This document shows, piece by piece, positions 8,092 to 15,977 of a stretch of DNA of 64,000 bases (position 1 is the first letter of the stretch; every line of letters starts with the position of its first letter). The stretch comes from Rhizobium sp. SG_E_25_P2 (GTDB lineage: Bacteria > Pseudomonadota > Alphaproteobacteria > Rhizobiales > Rhizobiaceae): the NCBI RefSeq assembly GCF_029892285.1, contig NZ_JARXVM010000002.1, forward strand, positions 372,001-436,000, written 5' to 3'. The position numbers and the translations under genes are program-made. The notes below the pieces were generated by a model. That model was not told where the DNA came from, did no database searches, and saw only the letters and a list, made by a program, of their open reading frames with translations.

Positions 8092-8937
8092 ATGAAACTC
8101 ATGCGCGTTGGCCCGCTCGGCGCCGAAAAGCCCGCGATCCTCGCCGCCGACGGCACGATCCGCGATCTCTCCGCCCATGTGGCCGATATCGCCGGCGCGG
8201 CGATCGGTCCCGAAGGCCTGGCCAAGATCGCCGCCATCGACACCGCCAGCCTGCCCGTGGTCGCCGAGGGAACTCGCATCGGCGCCTGCGTCGGCGGCAC
8301 AGGCAAGTTTATCTGCATCGGGCTCAACTATTCCGACCACGCCGCCGAATCCGGCATGGCGGTGCCGCCCGAACCGGTGATCTTCATGAAGGCCACTTCG
8401 GCGATCTGCGGCCCGAATGACGATGTGCTGATCCCGCGCGGCTCGGAAAAGACCGACTGGGAAGTCGAACTCGGCGTGATCATCGGCAAGACGGCGAAAT
8501 ATGTCTCCGAAGACGAGGCGCTGGATTATGTGGCCGGCTACGCCGTCTCTCACGACGTCTCCGAGCGCGCCTTCCAGACCGAGCGCTCGGGGCAGTGGAC
8601 CAAGGGCAAGTCCTGCGACACATTCGGCCCGACCGGCCCCTATCTCGTCACCAAGGACGAAGTGGCCGATCCGCAGAACCTGAAAATGTGGCTGAAGGTG
8701 AACGGCGAGACGATGCAGAACGGCACGTCGGCCACCATGGTCTATGGCGTCGCCCATCTCGTCTCCTATCTCAGCCAGTTCATGAGCCTGCATCCCGGCG
8801 ACATCATCTCCACCGGCACGCCTCCGGGCGTGGGCCTCGGCATGAAGCCGCAGCGCTTCCTGAAGGATGGCGACGTGGTGGAGCTCGGCATCGAAGGACT
8901 GGGAACGCAGAAGCAGACATTCGTGCAGGATAAGTGA
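8092..8937 (+). CDS. fumarylacetoacetate-hydrolase family protein, likely 2,4-diketo-3-deoxy-L-fuconate hydrolase
   Basis: A 281-residue FAH-superfamily protein of the usual length. It carries FICIGLNYSDHAAESG (histidine of the active site), then DWEVELGVIIG with the acidic metal ligands, GKSCDTFGPTGPYLV and the C-terminal DIISTGTPPGVGLGM. In the non-phosphorylating L-fucose and L-rhamnose routes, members of this group hydrolyse the 2,4-diketo-3-deoxy acid to pyruvate and lactate. The gene lies 24 bases after the SDR and 106 bases before L-fuconate dehydratase, which makes that role likely. The remaining uncertainty is fucose versus rhamnose stereochemistry. Confidence 0.87.
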   Translation: MKLMRVGPLGAEKPAILAADGTIRDLSAHVADIAGAAIGPEGLAKIAAIDTASLPVVAEGTRIGACVGGTGKFICIGLNYSDHAAESGMAVPPEPVIFMKATSAICGPNDDVLIPRGSEKTDWEVELGVIIGKTAKYVSEDEALDYVAGYAVSHDVSERAFQTERSGQWTKGKSCDTFGPTGPYLVTKDEVADPQNLKMWLKVNGETMQNGTSATMVYGVAHLVSYLSQFMSLHPGDIISTGTPPGVGLGMKPQRFLKDGDVVELGIEGLGTQKQTFVQDK

Positions 8938-8966
8938 GGGGAGTGGGGGGCGCGGCGTGCCGCGCA

Positions 8967-9000
8967 TACCCCCCTTTGCCCTGCAGGGCAGAGGGGGGTA
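8967..9000. repeat. 34-bp intercistronic palindrome (REP-like)
   Basis: TACCCCCC at the left and GGGGGGTA at the right close a palindrome centred on CTGCAG (8981-8986). Sixteen of 17 positions pair as Watson-Crick and one as G-U. It lies inside the operon between the FAH gene and fucD. C-rich palindromes of this kind are common between genes in Rhizobiales. It has no T tract, so it is more likely a REP-type element or an mRNA-stabilising hairpin than a terminator. Confidence 0.75.
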
Positions 9001-9043
9001 ACCCCACCCAAAGACACATCAGACCGAACCAACAGAGGCATCA

Positions 9044-10321
9044 GTGACCAAGATCATCAGCCTGGAGACGCTCGATCTCCGTTTCCCGACCTCCCAGAGC
9101 CTTGACGGTTCGGATGCGATGAATCCGGATCCGGATTATTCGGCCGCCTATGTCATTCTCGGCACGGATGAGAGCGGGCTGGAAGGTCACGGTCTCACCT
9201 TCACCATCGGCCGCGGCAATGATATCTGCTGCGCGGCGATCGAGGCCATGCGGCATCTGGTGGTGGGGCTCGATCTCGCCTGGATCAAGGAAAATCCCGG
9301 CCGTTTCTGGCGGCATGTCACCAGCGACAGCCAATTGCGCTGGATCGGCCCGGACAAGGGCGCCATCCATCTCGCCACCGGCGCCGTGGTCAACGCCGTC
9401 TGGGATCTGCTGGCCAAGCAGGCCGGCAAGCCGGTCTGGCGGCTCGTGGCCGAGATGAGCCCGGAAGAGATCGTCGACATCGTCGATTTCCGCTATATGA
9501 CCGACGCCATCACCCGCGACGAAGCGCTCGCCATCCTGCGCAAAGCCGAGTCTGGCAAGGCCGAGCGCATCGCGCGGCTCGAAGCCCGTGGCTATCCCTG
9601 CTACACGACGTCCGCCGGCTGGCTGGGCTATGACGACGACAAGCTGCGCCGCCTCTGCAAGGAAGCCATCGACGCCGGCTTCAACCATATCAAGATGAAG
9701 GTCGGCCGCGATCTCGAAGACGATATCCGCCGCCTGACCATCGCCCGCGAGGTGATCGGCCCCGACCGCTATCTGATGATCGACGCCAACCAGGTGTGGG
9801 AAGTCGACCAAGCGATCGACTGGGTGAAGAAGCTGGCCTTCACAAAACCCTTCTTCATCGAAGAGCCGACCAGCCCCGACGATGTGTTCGGCCACAAGAA
9901 GATCCGCGAGGCCATCGGCCCGGTGAAGGTGGCGACCGGCGAAATGTGCCAGAACCGCATCATGTTCAAGCAGATGATCGCCAATGGCGCCATCGACATC
10001 GTCCAGATCGACGCCTGCCGCATGGGCGGCCTCAACGAAGTGCTCGGCGTGCTGCTGCTGGCCGCCAAATTCGGCCTCCCCGTCTGGCCGCATGCCGGCG
10101 GCGTGGGCCTGTGCGAATATGTCCAGCATCTGTCGATGATCGACTATGTCGTCGTGTCAGGCGAAATCGACGGCCGGGTGATCGAATTCGTCGATCATCT
10201 GCATGAGCATTTTCTCGAGCCCTGCGTGATCGAGAACGCCGCCTATATGCCGCCCAAGGCTGCGGGGTTTTCGATTGAGATGAAGGCGAAGAGCCGGGAG
10301 GAGTATCGGTTTAGGGGGTGA
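9044..10321 (+). CDS. fucD: L-fuconate dehydratase
   Basis: A 425-residue enolase-superfamily enzyme that removes water from L-fuconate to give 2-keto-3-deoxy-L-fuconate. The mandelate-racemase-group motifs are visible: catalytic lysines in HIKMKVGRD, metal ligands in LMIDANQ, FIEEP and VATGEM, and the histidine in WPHAGGVG. The N-terminal AYVILGTDESGLEGHG and FTIGRGNDI are typical of this dehydratase and its animal homologue. GTG at 9044 is preceded by AGAGG. It is the last gene of the rightward operon. The family match is strong over the whole length, and it anchors the fucose interpretation of this region. Confidence 0.92.
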   Translation: MTKIISLETLDLRFPTSQSLDGSDAMNPDPDYSAAYVILGTDESGLEGHGLTFTIGRGNDICCAAIEAMRHLVVGLDLAWIKENPGRFWRHVTSDSQLRWIGPDKGAIHLATGAVVNAVWDLLAKQAGKPVWRLVAEMSPEEIVDIVDFRYMTDAITRDEALAILRKAESGKAERIARLEARGYPCYTTSAGWLGYDDDKLRRLCKEAIDAGFNHIKMKVGRDLEDDIRRLTIAREVIGPDRYLMIDANQVWEVDQAIDWVKKLAFTKPFFIEEPTSPDDVFGHKKIREAIGPVKVATGEMCQNRIMFKQMIANGAIDIVQIDACRMGGLNEVLGVLLLAAKFGLPVWPHAGGVGLCEYVQHLSMIDYVVVSGEIDGRVIEFVDHLHEHFLEPCVIENAAYMPPKAAGFSIEMKAKSREEYRFRG

Positions 10322-10336
10322 TGTTTGGGGGAGGGG

Positions 10337-10358
10337 GAGCCGGTCGAGGGGCCGGCTC
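10337..10358 (+). terminator. weak hairpin after fucD
   Basis: GAGCCGG (10337-10343) pairs with CCGGCTC (10352-10358) 16 bases after the fucD stop. There is no T tract, so intrinsic termination is doubtful. Confidence 0.3.
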
Positions 10359-10484
10359 AGGGGTGTCTCGCTTTCGCCCAAACTAGCCATTGTTGAAGTT
10401 ATCCAGTTGCTGCTTCCAACACCACGTCTAATAGACCCGAAAGCTGACATCCAAACTTTTTAGCGATATAGCCTATCCTAAAAT

Positions 10485-11345
10485 CTATTGTCTGAAGGGC
10501 ACCTCGGATAGTGTTACATCAACATCGTATCCACGAGCTTTCATGAATGTTTCGACGCTTCTGGCGGTTAGATCTTGGTCTGTGCCTGGTCCAATACGAA
10601 CTGAAATAATAGGGAAATTTTCCTCACAAGCCCCTATCTCGATATACGGTACGATTTTGTTCTGGAGAACTCTGAATTTCATGTCGCGAGGAGGAATTTT
10701 CTTCTGCACGACATATCTCCACTCTCTTTCATCTTTAAAGCCAAGGTGCTTGAACTTGGGGAGCAAGCGGGAGATACGCCCTAAGATATCGGCCTGTTGC
10801 TCCTCTTCACTGGAGGGGCCGAGAACTTCTTCCAGTTCAGCAATGTCGCGTAACTCAGCCTCTAAAGCATCGCGTAGCTTTTGTGCGGTCGACACTTTCG
10901 CATAGATTACCTGCTGTAGATGGGCCGAATTCTTTTTAAGCCGTTTTGTTAGCGTGGACTGTTCGAATGTGAGAGAAACGCCTTGGACAGCTCCACCGTA
11001 GCCGCGCCATTGGCTTAGATTGTCATCATCGCTACAAAAGCAAGCAACATAACTTTGTGCTTGGAGACCGCTTTCAAGCTCCTCAAAAGCACTCTTGATG
11101 GCTGGCCCCCAAGCTCGCATAGCCTTTTCTGAGGAAAGTAGTTTAATAGCTTTTTTTGAAGCATTCAGCGCATGCGTTAGTTCCGCTTTATCGTTGAGAA
11201 AGGACGCGTTGGACGCCCATAGACTCTTAAGCGTAACGATACCTTCTAAGCCGCTGAGTGTGGTGTAGTGACTGAGTTTCTTAGGCGGGACTTGGGTTTT
11301 TAGTGTCGTTTTTTTTGTAGAGGATAATGGGACGATTTTAGCCAT
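10485..11345 (-). CDS. DUF2971 domain protein
   Basis: A 286-residue protein with the DUF2971 signature near its N-terminus: LSHYTTLSGLEGIVTLKSLW, then ASFLNDKAELTHAL. Later come VACFCSDDDNLSQWRGYG and FKDEREWRYVV. The biochemical role of the family is not established; members turn up in variable genome islands, and the H-Y-T and late R-E-W-R blocks are reminiscent of ADP-ribosyltransferase-like folds, which I offer only as a guess. The ATG at 11345 has GGAG 9 bases upstream; an earlier TTG is less supported. Base composition is clearly more AT-rich than the flanking genes, pointing to recent acquisition. It stands alone. Confidence 0.8.
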   Translation of the reverse strand: MAKIVPLSSTKKTTLKTQVPPKKLSHYTTLSGLEGIVTLKSLWASNASFLNDKAELTHALNASKKAIKLLSSEKAMRAWGPAIKSAFEELESGLQAQSYVACFCSDDDNLSQWRGYGGAVQGVSLTFEQSTLTKRLKKNSAHLQQVIYAKVSTAQKLRDALEAELRDIAELEEVLGPSSEEEQQADILGRISRLLPKFKHLGFKDEREWRYVVQKKIPPRDMKFRVLQNKIVPYIEIGACEENFPIISVRIGPGTDQDLTARSVETFMKARGYDVDVTLSEVPFRQ

Positions 11346-11632
11346 TATCAGCTTCTCCGTTTCCAATTCACTGAGATTACAATCACTCAAGAATTTGCTG
11401 GACGATAGCTAGTTTTGAGGATTTCTCGATTGTTAATTACTGGGGTCTCACTTCGCGCTTTTGCCTGTACGTGTAAGTGGGCTGGCAACTTATTACCCCA
11501 TGTCAGACGAATCCAACCTCGTCCTAAAATTTCCGTTTCGGGCCATAAGCGGAATACATTTCCACTTCACACCAAAACATCCCATGTTTCCGAAAGCCTT
11601 TAAAGGCCCGGTTGAGGCTGTGCATTCTGCCC
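11346..11632. other. AT-richer region without recognisable gene
   Basis: No convincing coding signal on either strand. Its composition resembles the adjacent DUF2971 gene rather than the GC-rich core, so it is probably part of the same acquired segment and contains that gene's promoter. Confidence 0.4.
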
Positions 11633-11866
11633 CCCCCATTCAAACAACTCATGCCCCCATTCCACCCATGCGATGGATCACACCCCCTTCCTCCCATAGC
11701 ATCGGCCAACTCCGGCCGCCCGCCATGCCCCTTCTGAACGCCGATCTCCTCCACCCCATCACCCTGCCGGATGGGACCGTCTATCGCGACACCGTGCATC
11801 TGAAACAGGCGATCGATCACCCCCGCATCGACGCAGGCGAATACAACTATTTCACCCATTCCGGGC
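11633..11866 (+). repeat. imperfect direct repeat, copy 1
   Basis: This stretch matches 12681-12922 with small indels. Over the coding part (11725-11861 against 12781-12917) I count about 9 differences in 137 positions. The homology starts at CCCCCCATTCAAACAA in both copies and ends just after CACCCATTC. It carries the upstream region and first 46 or so codons of the acetyltransferase gene. Confidence 0.85.
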
Positions 11867-11979
11867 GGGCGGCATGTTCGGGCAGATCGTCCTGCTGCTG
11901 GACACTGTTCCGGGCTTCGGATCTATCGATCCGACCTAACGCTTCTAATGATTTGTCAGGGGAGCAGGCGGGGGACTAG
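11725..11979 (+). pseudogene. truncated CatB-like acetyltransferase (5' fragment)
   Basis: The frame opens like the intact gene at 12781 ([17 protein letters not shown]), follows it to YFTHSGR, and then diverges into unrelated residues up to a stop at 11977-11979. All hexapeptide repeats and the catalytic histidine are missing, so the product cannot be active. The segment after the junction, read in another frame (MFGQIVLLLDTVPGFGSIDPT, ending at TAA), looks like the tail of a different protein, which suggests two broken gene ends joined here. Confidence 0.75.
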
Positions 11980-12024
11980 TCTTCCGCCCGGTCAGGTGTG
12001 GCCGCGCAGGTTTGGAGGACACAG

Positions 12025-12450
12025 GTGAAAAAAGAGATTTTCGATAGTTATATCAAGCGTTTCAACGAGGAGGATCCGACGGCTTTTGACGACTATCTCG
12101 CTTCCGATATGAAGATGTTGAACGGCGCCCTGGAGTTTACCGGCATCGAGGGCATGCGCGATCACTACGAAAATAAGATTTGGCCGTATTTCCGCGAAGA
12201 ACTCAATGTGCTTCGCTTCGTCAGCGATGAAAAGCATGTGGCGATCCAGATGTGGACGCATTTCACGGCCCGTGTCGCCGGCGAGACGATTTTTGGGCCG
12301 GTTGTCGTTGGCGACACGTTCGATTATCGCGGCGTCATCATGTATGATCTCAACGAAGACGGACGCTTCAGCCAGATCATCGTGTCTTACAACAGTTTCG
12401 TCAGCACCAAAGTGAGCGGCGAAGTGGTCAATATGGGCATGCCGCACTGA
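12025..12450 (+). CDS. NTF2-like / SnoaL-like small protein
   Basis: A 141-residue protein with the cone-shaped NTF2-like pattern: an opening helix (IFDSYIKRFNEEDPTAFDDY), GIEGMRDHYENKIWPYF, then strands such as AIQMWTHFTARV and DTFDYRGVIMYDLN. Such proteins isomerise or hydrate small polyketide- or steroid-like ligands, or are simply binding modules; nothing here decides which. The GTG at 12025 follows GGAGG, so the in-frame GTG at 11998 is rejected. The gene lies between the two copies of the direct repeat, which suggests it arrived in the rearrangement that broke the acetyltransferase copy. Confidence 0.7.
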   Translation: MKKEIFDSYIKRFNEEDPTAFDDYLASDMKMLNGALEFTGIEGMRDHYENKIWPYFREELNVLRFVSDEKHVAIQMWTHFTARVAGETIFGPVVVGDTFDYRGVIMYDLNEDGRFSQIIVSYNSFVSTKVSGEVVNMGMPH

Positions 12451-12468
12451 TCGCGGACGCGTGATCGC

Positions 12469-12492
12469 GCCGGGGCAGGCATCCGCCCCGGC
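12469..12492 (+). terminator. GC-rich hairpin after the NTF2-like gene
   Basis: CCGGGGC (12470-12476) pairs with GCCCCGG (12485-12491) 20 bases after the stop. A T tract is absent, so this is a weak terminator candidate. Confidence 0.35.
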
Positions 12493-12680
12493 CATGAGGG
12501 AGAGCGACGTGTAAACGTCGTCCGGATGTGGTCGCCCCAAGGGGTGCGGCGCCAGTTCCTGATCGGGACTGGCCGTGCAGTATTCATGATTGAGCGGGGG
12601 GGCAAACCGCAGGCCGCCATGCTCCCAATCCCCAATGGCCGACCCAATCGGCGCTGGAAGCGGATGCCGTCGGGCCGATC

Positions 12681-12922
12681 CCCCCATTCAAACAATTCAT
12701 GCCTCCATTCCGCTCACGCGATGGATCACGCTCCCTTCCTCCCATAGCATCGGCCAACTCCATACTCTCCGGACCTCGCCATGCCCCTTCTCGACGCCGA
12801 TCTCCTCCATCCCATCACCCTGCCGGATGGGGCCGTCTATCGCGACACCGTGCATCTGAAACAGGCGATCGATCATCCGCGCATCGAGGCGGGCGAATAC
12901 AGCTATTTCACCCATTCGGGCC
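12681..12922 (+). repeat. imperfect direct repeat, copy 2
   Basis: This is the partner of 11633-11866 and contains the upstream region and start of the intact acetyltransferase gene. The 814 bases between the copies hold the NTF2-like gene. From 12451 to 12680 I see no gene. Confidence 0.85.
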
Positions 12923-13413
12923 GCGTGGAGGAGACGGCTGGGATTTTGGCGCCTTATCTCGGGCCGGGCTGCCGGGAAAGACTGGTGATCGGCAAATTCG
13001 TGCAGATCGCCCGCGGCAGTTATTTCATCACCAGTTCCGCCAATCACCCAATGAATGGGGTCACCGCCTATCCGTTCCGCATCTTCAAGCCGGAAACCTT
13101 TGGCTACAAGGATCTGCCGGTCAGGGACACGGTGGTCGGCCATGACGTCTGGATCGGCCATGAGGCGGCGATCATGCCGGGGGTGCGGATCGGACCGGGC
13201 GCCATCATTGCGGCTCGCGCTGTGGTGACGCGGGATGTGCCCGCCTACGCCGTCGTCGGCGGCAATCCGGCCGGGATCATCCGCATGCGCTATCCCGACG
13301 ATGTGATCGCTGACCTCATCGACCTCGCCTGGTGGGACTGGCCGCTCGACAAGATCGAGGCCAATCTGGCGCATCTCGAAAGCGGGGATATCGAGGCGCT
13401 GAAGCGAGCGTGA
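12781..13413 (+). CDS. CatB/Vat-type hexapeptide O-acetyltransferase
   Basis: A 210-residue left-handed beta-helix acetyltransferase of the xenobiotic acetyltransferase group, which transfers acetyl from acetyl-CoA to hydroxyls of antibiotics or sugars. The catalytic histidine is in [12 protein letters not shown]. The hexapeptide coil region reads [20 protein letters not shown], followed by [20 protein letters not shown], and the C-terminal [14 protein letters not shown] is typical. Length is normal. It ends 21 bases before a convergent DUF2442 gene. Many genomic homologues do not confer drug resistance, so I do not assign a substrate. A broken partial copy lies about 1 kb upstream. Confidence 0.87.
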   Translation: MPLLDADLLHPITLPDGAVYRDTVHLKQAIDHPRIEAGEYSYFTHSGRVEETAGILAPYLGPGCRERLVIGKFVQIARGSYFITSSANHPMNGVTAYPFRIFKPETFGYKDLPVRDTVVGHDVWIGHEAAIMPGVRIGPGAIIAARAVVTRDVPAYAVVGGNPAGIIRMRYPDDVIADLIDLAWWDWPLDKIEANLAHLESGDIEALKRA

Positions 13414-13434
13414 GGGATCGCCCCTTCAACTGTG

Positions 13435-13845
13435 TTAAGCCGTGACCTTGCGCGGCCTGCCGCCTTTGCGGCCGTTTTCCTGTGCGGCGGCCGTCTTGGC
13501 GGCGGAGCGGGTCTTGCCGCCGGCGGCGCCGAGTTGGGCGGCCATCCAGGTTTTCGATCCGAACAGGCCCTGCAGAAGCGCTGGCACATAGAGATCGGCG
13601 TCGAGGCGCGGCCAATGCAGGCCGAGGCCGGAGGGGCTGAGTTCGATCTCGGCGAGATCGTCTGCCGAGGCGTTGCCAAGCCCTTCCGCCAGATGCGGGG
13701 GGAAGGCGAGTTCTACGCCGGTGTCGAGCGCGATCACAATGCGGCCAGCGTGCTTGTCATAGCGGGCTGAGACAGCCGCGCCCGTGCGCCTGATCTCGGT
13801 CATGCGCGCTTCCGCTTGCTGAATGGTCTCGTCAGAAATCGCCAT
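13435..13845 (-). CDS. DUF2442 domain protein with basic C-terminal tail
   Basis: A 136-residue protein. The DUF2442 core covers roughly residues 25-85 (ARYDKHAGRIVIALDTGVEL, then DLAEIELSPSGLGLHWPRLD), followed by a linker and a basic, Gly/Arg-rich tail, GRKGGRPRK, of AT-hook type. It overlaps the end of the DUF4160 gene by 14 bases, so both are made from one message. DUF4160 and DUF2442 genes recur as neighbours in bacteria, and a toxin-antitoxin-like relation has been suggested; here the tailed protein would be the DNA-binding partner. That role is inferred from arrangement only. Confidence 0.78.
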   Translation of the reverse strand: MAISDETIQQAEARMTEIRRTGAAVSARYDKHAGRIVIALDTGVELAFPPHLAEGLGNASADDLAEIELSPSGLGLHWPRLDADLYVPALLQGLFGSKTWMAAQLGAAGGKTRSAAKTAAAQENGRKGGRPRKVTA

Positions 13846-14080
13846 GAAACACGCTCCATTGTTTGCAAAGATCCGGCAGCATCGTCTTGAGCGCGGTCTC
13901 GATGCGGTTCAGATCCCCGGATTTAAAGCCGAAGGTTTCCCGCAGCAGCGGCGGCCCGTCGGGGCATTGCAGAATGAACACCGCTTCGCCGCCCGCGCCC
14001 ATCACATGGACATGAGCGGGTCGGTGATCATTGGGATAGATAACCACGCGCAATCCATCGAAGCGAAACACGGTCGGCAT
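13832..14080 (-). CDS. DUF4160 domain protein
   Basis: An 82-residue protein with the DUF4160 hallmark: an N-terminal strand pair (MPTVFRFDGLRVVIYPND) leading to HRPAHVHV, a histidine-rich motif that could bind metal or act in catalysis. The ATG at 14080 fits the family N-terminus; a TTG at 14095 is possible, but neither has a strong ribosome-binding site. It is the upstream gene of a two-gene unit with DUF2442. If the pair is a toxin-antitoxin module, this small domain is the likely toxin, but no activity is established. Confidence 0.8.
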   Translation of the reverse strand: MPTVFRFDGLRVVIYPNDHRPAHVHVMGAGGEAVFILQCPDGPPLLRETFGFKSGDLNRIETALKTMLPDLCKQWSVFHGDF

Positions 14081-14130
14081 GAGGCATTGTATCAAAACCC
14101 AAGCGGTTTGGAAAGAAATAGTCTAACAGC

Positions 14131-14158
14131 AAAAAACCGGGGCGTTTCCGCCCCGGTT
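14131..14158 (-). terminator. Rho-independent terminator of the glycerol operon
   Basis: On the minus strand AACCGGGGCG and CGCCCCGGTT form a perfect 10-bp stem around GAAA, followed by a run of six T. It lies 25 bases after the glpV stop, marking the 3' end of the glp operon. Confidence 0.93.
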
Positions 14159-14182
14159 CCAGAAGTCATGGCTTATGGCCGA

Positions 14183-15904
14183 TTACTGCTGCCAGCTCTT
14201 CACCAGTTCGTCATAGTTGATGGTGAGGGGCTTTTCCTTCTCGTTTTCGATCTGCAGCTGCGGGGCGACGTTGCCCTTGGCCACGGCGTCGGCGTTCCAG
14301 TAGGCCAGATCATGCTCGTCGGCGAGCTTCGGGCCGATGTCGCCCTGGACGCCAGCGCGTTCCAGACGGCTCAGCACCTTTTCCTGCTCGGCGCAGAGCG
14401 AGTCCATGGCTTCCTGGGCGGTCTTGGCGCCCGAAGAGGCGTCGCCGATCGCCTGCCACCAGAGCTGGGCCAGCTTCGGATAGTCCGGAACGTTGGTGCC
14501 GGTCGGCGACCACTGCACGCGGGCCGGCGAGCGATAGAACTCGATCAGGCCGCCGAGCTTCGGCGCGCGGTCCGTGAAGCTCTTGTGCTGGATGGTCGAT
14601 TCGCGGATCAGCGTCAGGCCGACATGGCTCTTCTTGACGTCCACGGTCTTGGAGGTGACGAACTGCGCATAGAGCCAGGCGGCCTTGGCGCGATCGTCAG
14701 GCGTGGACTTCAAAAGCGTCCAGGAACCCACGTCCTGATAGCCAAGCTTCATGCCGTCCTTCCAGTAGACGCCATGCGGCGAAGGAGCAAAGCGCCACTT
14801 CGGCGAGCCGTCTTCGTTGACCACCGGCAGGCCGTCCTTGACCATGTCGGCGGTGAAGGCGGTGTACATGAACATCTGCTGGGCGATTTCGCCCTGGGCC
14901 GGCACCGGGCCGGATTCCGAGAAGGTCATGCCCTGAGCGGCAGCCGGCGCATAGGCCTTCATCCAGTCGATATATTTCTGGATGGCGTAGACCGAGGCCG
15001 GGCCGTTGGTGTCGCCGCCGCGGGCGACGCAGGAGCCGACCGGCTGGGACTTTTCGTTGACCTTGATGCCCCATTCGTCGACCGGCAGACCGTTCGGCAG
15101 GCCCTTGTCGCCATTGCCGGCCATCGACAGCCAGGCGTCGGTGAAGCGCCAGCCGAGCGACGGGTCCTTCTTGCCGTAGTCCATGTGGCCATAGACTTTC
15201 TTGCCGTCGATTTCGCGACCGGTGAAGAATTCGGCGATGTCTTCATAGGCAGACCAGTTGACCGGCACGCCGAGGTCATAGCCATACTTGGCCTTGAAAT
15301 CGGCCTTGTTCTTCTCGTCGTTGAACCAGTCGTAGCGGAACCAGTAGAGGTTGGCGAACTGCTGGTCGGGCAGCTGGTAGAGATCGCCGTCCGGCGCGGT
15401 GGTGAATTTCAGACCGATGAAATCGTTGAGGTCGAGACCGGGATTGGTCACGTCCTTGCCTTCATTCGCCATCCACTGGGTCAGCGAGCGGGCCTGCTTG
15501 TAGCGCCAATGGGTGCCAATCAGGTCGGAGTCGTTGACATAGGCGTCATAGACGTTTTCGCCCGACTGCATCTGCGTCTGCAGCTTTTCGACGACGTCGC
15601 CTTCGCCGATCAGGTCATGGGTGATCTTGATGCCGGTGATGGCGGTAAAGGCCGGAGCCAGCACCTTGGATTCATATTCATGCGTGGTGATGGTTTCAGA
15701 GACGACCTTGATGTCCATGCCGGCAAACGGCTTGGCGGCGTCGATGAACCACTGCATTTCCTTTTCCTGGTCCGCGCGGGACAGGGTCGACATATCGCCG
15801 ACTTCCTTGTCCAGGAATTGCTTGGCGTCGTCCATGCCGGCAAAGGCCGTGCCGGCGAAAGCGAGCAGAATTGCCGCCGTCGATGTCATTAGATGCTTTC
15901 GCAT
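14183..15904 (-). CDS. glpV: glycerol ABC transporter substrate-binding protein GlpV
   Basis: A 573-residue periplasmic solute-binding protein with a Sec signal peptide at residues 1-22 (MRKHLMTSTAAILLAFAGTAFA). It is large for its class, as GlpV proteins are. The mature part has the family 1 binding-protein pattern with many aromatic positions (NLYWFRYDWF, SLGWRFTDAWLSMAGNGD). The ATG at 15904 is preceded by GGGAGGA; the longer in-frame extension would bury the signal peptide and is rejected. It is the last gene of an operon with the order known for the Rhizobium leguminosarum glycerol locus (glpD-S-T-P-Q-U-V). Substrate glycerol is inferred from that context, mainly the adjoining glpD. Confidence 0.9.
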   Translation of the reverse strand: MRKHLMTSTAAILLAFAGTAFAGMDDAKQFLDKEVGDMSTLSRADQEKEMQWFIDAAKPFAGMDIKVVSETITTHEYESKVLAPAFTAITGIKITHDLIGEGDVVEKLQTQMQSGENVYDAYVNDSDLIGTHWRYKQARSLTQWMANEGKDVTNPGLDLNDFIGLKFTTAPDGDLYQLPDQQFANLYWFRYDWFNDEKNKADFKAKYGYDLGVPVNWSAYEDIAEFFTGREIDGKKVYGHMDYGKKDPSLGWRFTDAWLSMAGNGDKGLPNGLPVDEWGIKVNEKSQPVGSCVARGGDTNGPASVYAIQKYIDWMKAYAPAAAQGMTFSESGPVPAQGEIAQQMFMYTAFTADMVKDGLPVVNEDGSPKWRFAPSPHGVYWKDGMKLGYQDVGSWTLLKSTPDDRAKAAWLYAQFVTSKTVDVKKSHVGLTLIRESTIQHKSFTDRAPKLGGLIEFYRSPARVQWSPTGTNVPDYPKLAQLWWQAIGDASSGAKTAQEAMDSLCAEQEKVLSRLERAGVQGDIGPKLADEHDLAYWNADAVAKGNVAPQLQIENEKEKPLTINYDELVKSWQQ

Positions 15905-15977
15905 AAGATCCTCCCATAGGTTTTGCGATTGCGTGTGAAGCGTGCCGGCTCCCCCGGCGCGCCCATTCCTCCGTGGC

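Noticed and set aside
8967-9000. Palindrome as an operon terminator before fucD
   Set aside because: No T tract follows, and fucD belongs functionally to the upstream genes and has only a short gap. A REP-like element fits better.
11461-11979. A 172-residue protein spanning the first acetyltransferase fragment
   Set aside because: Its N-terminal half runs through the non-coding upstream part of the duplicated segment and its C-terminus is frame-shifted sequence. Only the middle resembles a real protein, so it is a broken copy.
12526-12747. Small frames between the NTF2-like and acetyltransferase genes
   Set aside because: They have no supported start and partly lie in the repeated upstream region.
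13823-15892. A 689-codon frame antisense to glpV
   Set aside because: glpV on the other strand has a signal peptide, ribosome site, operon context and terminator. The antisense frame is a GC-skew shadow.
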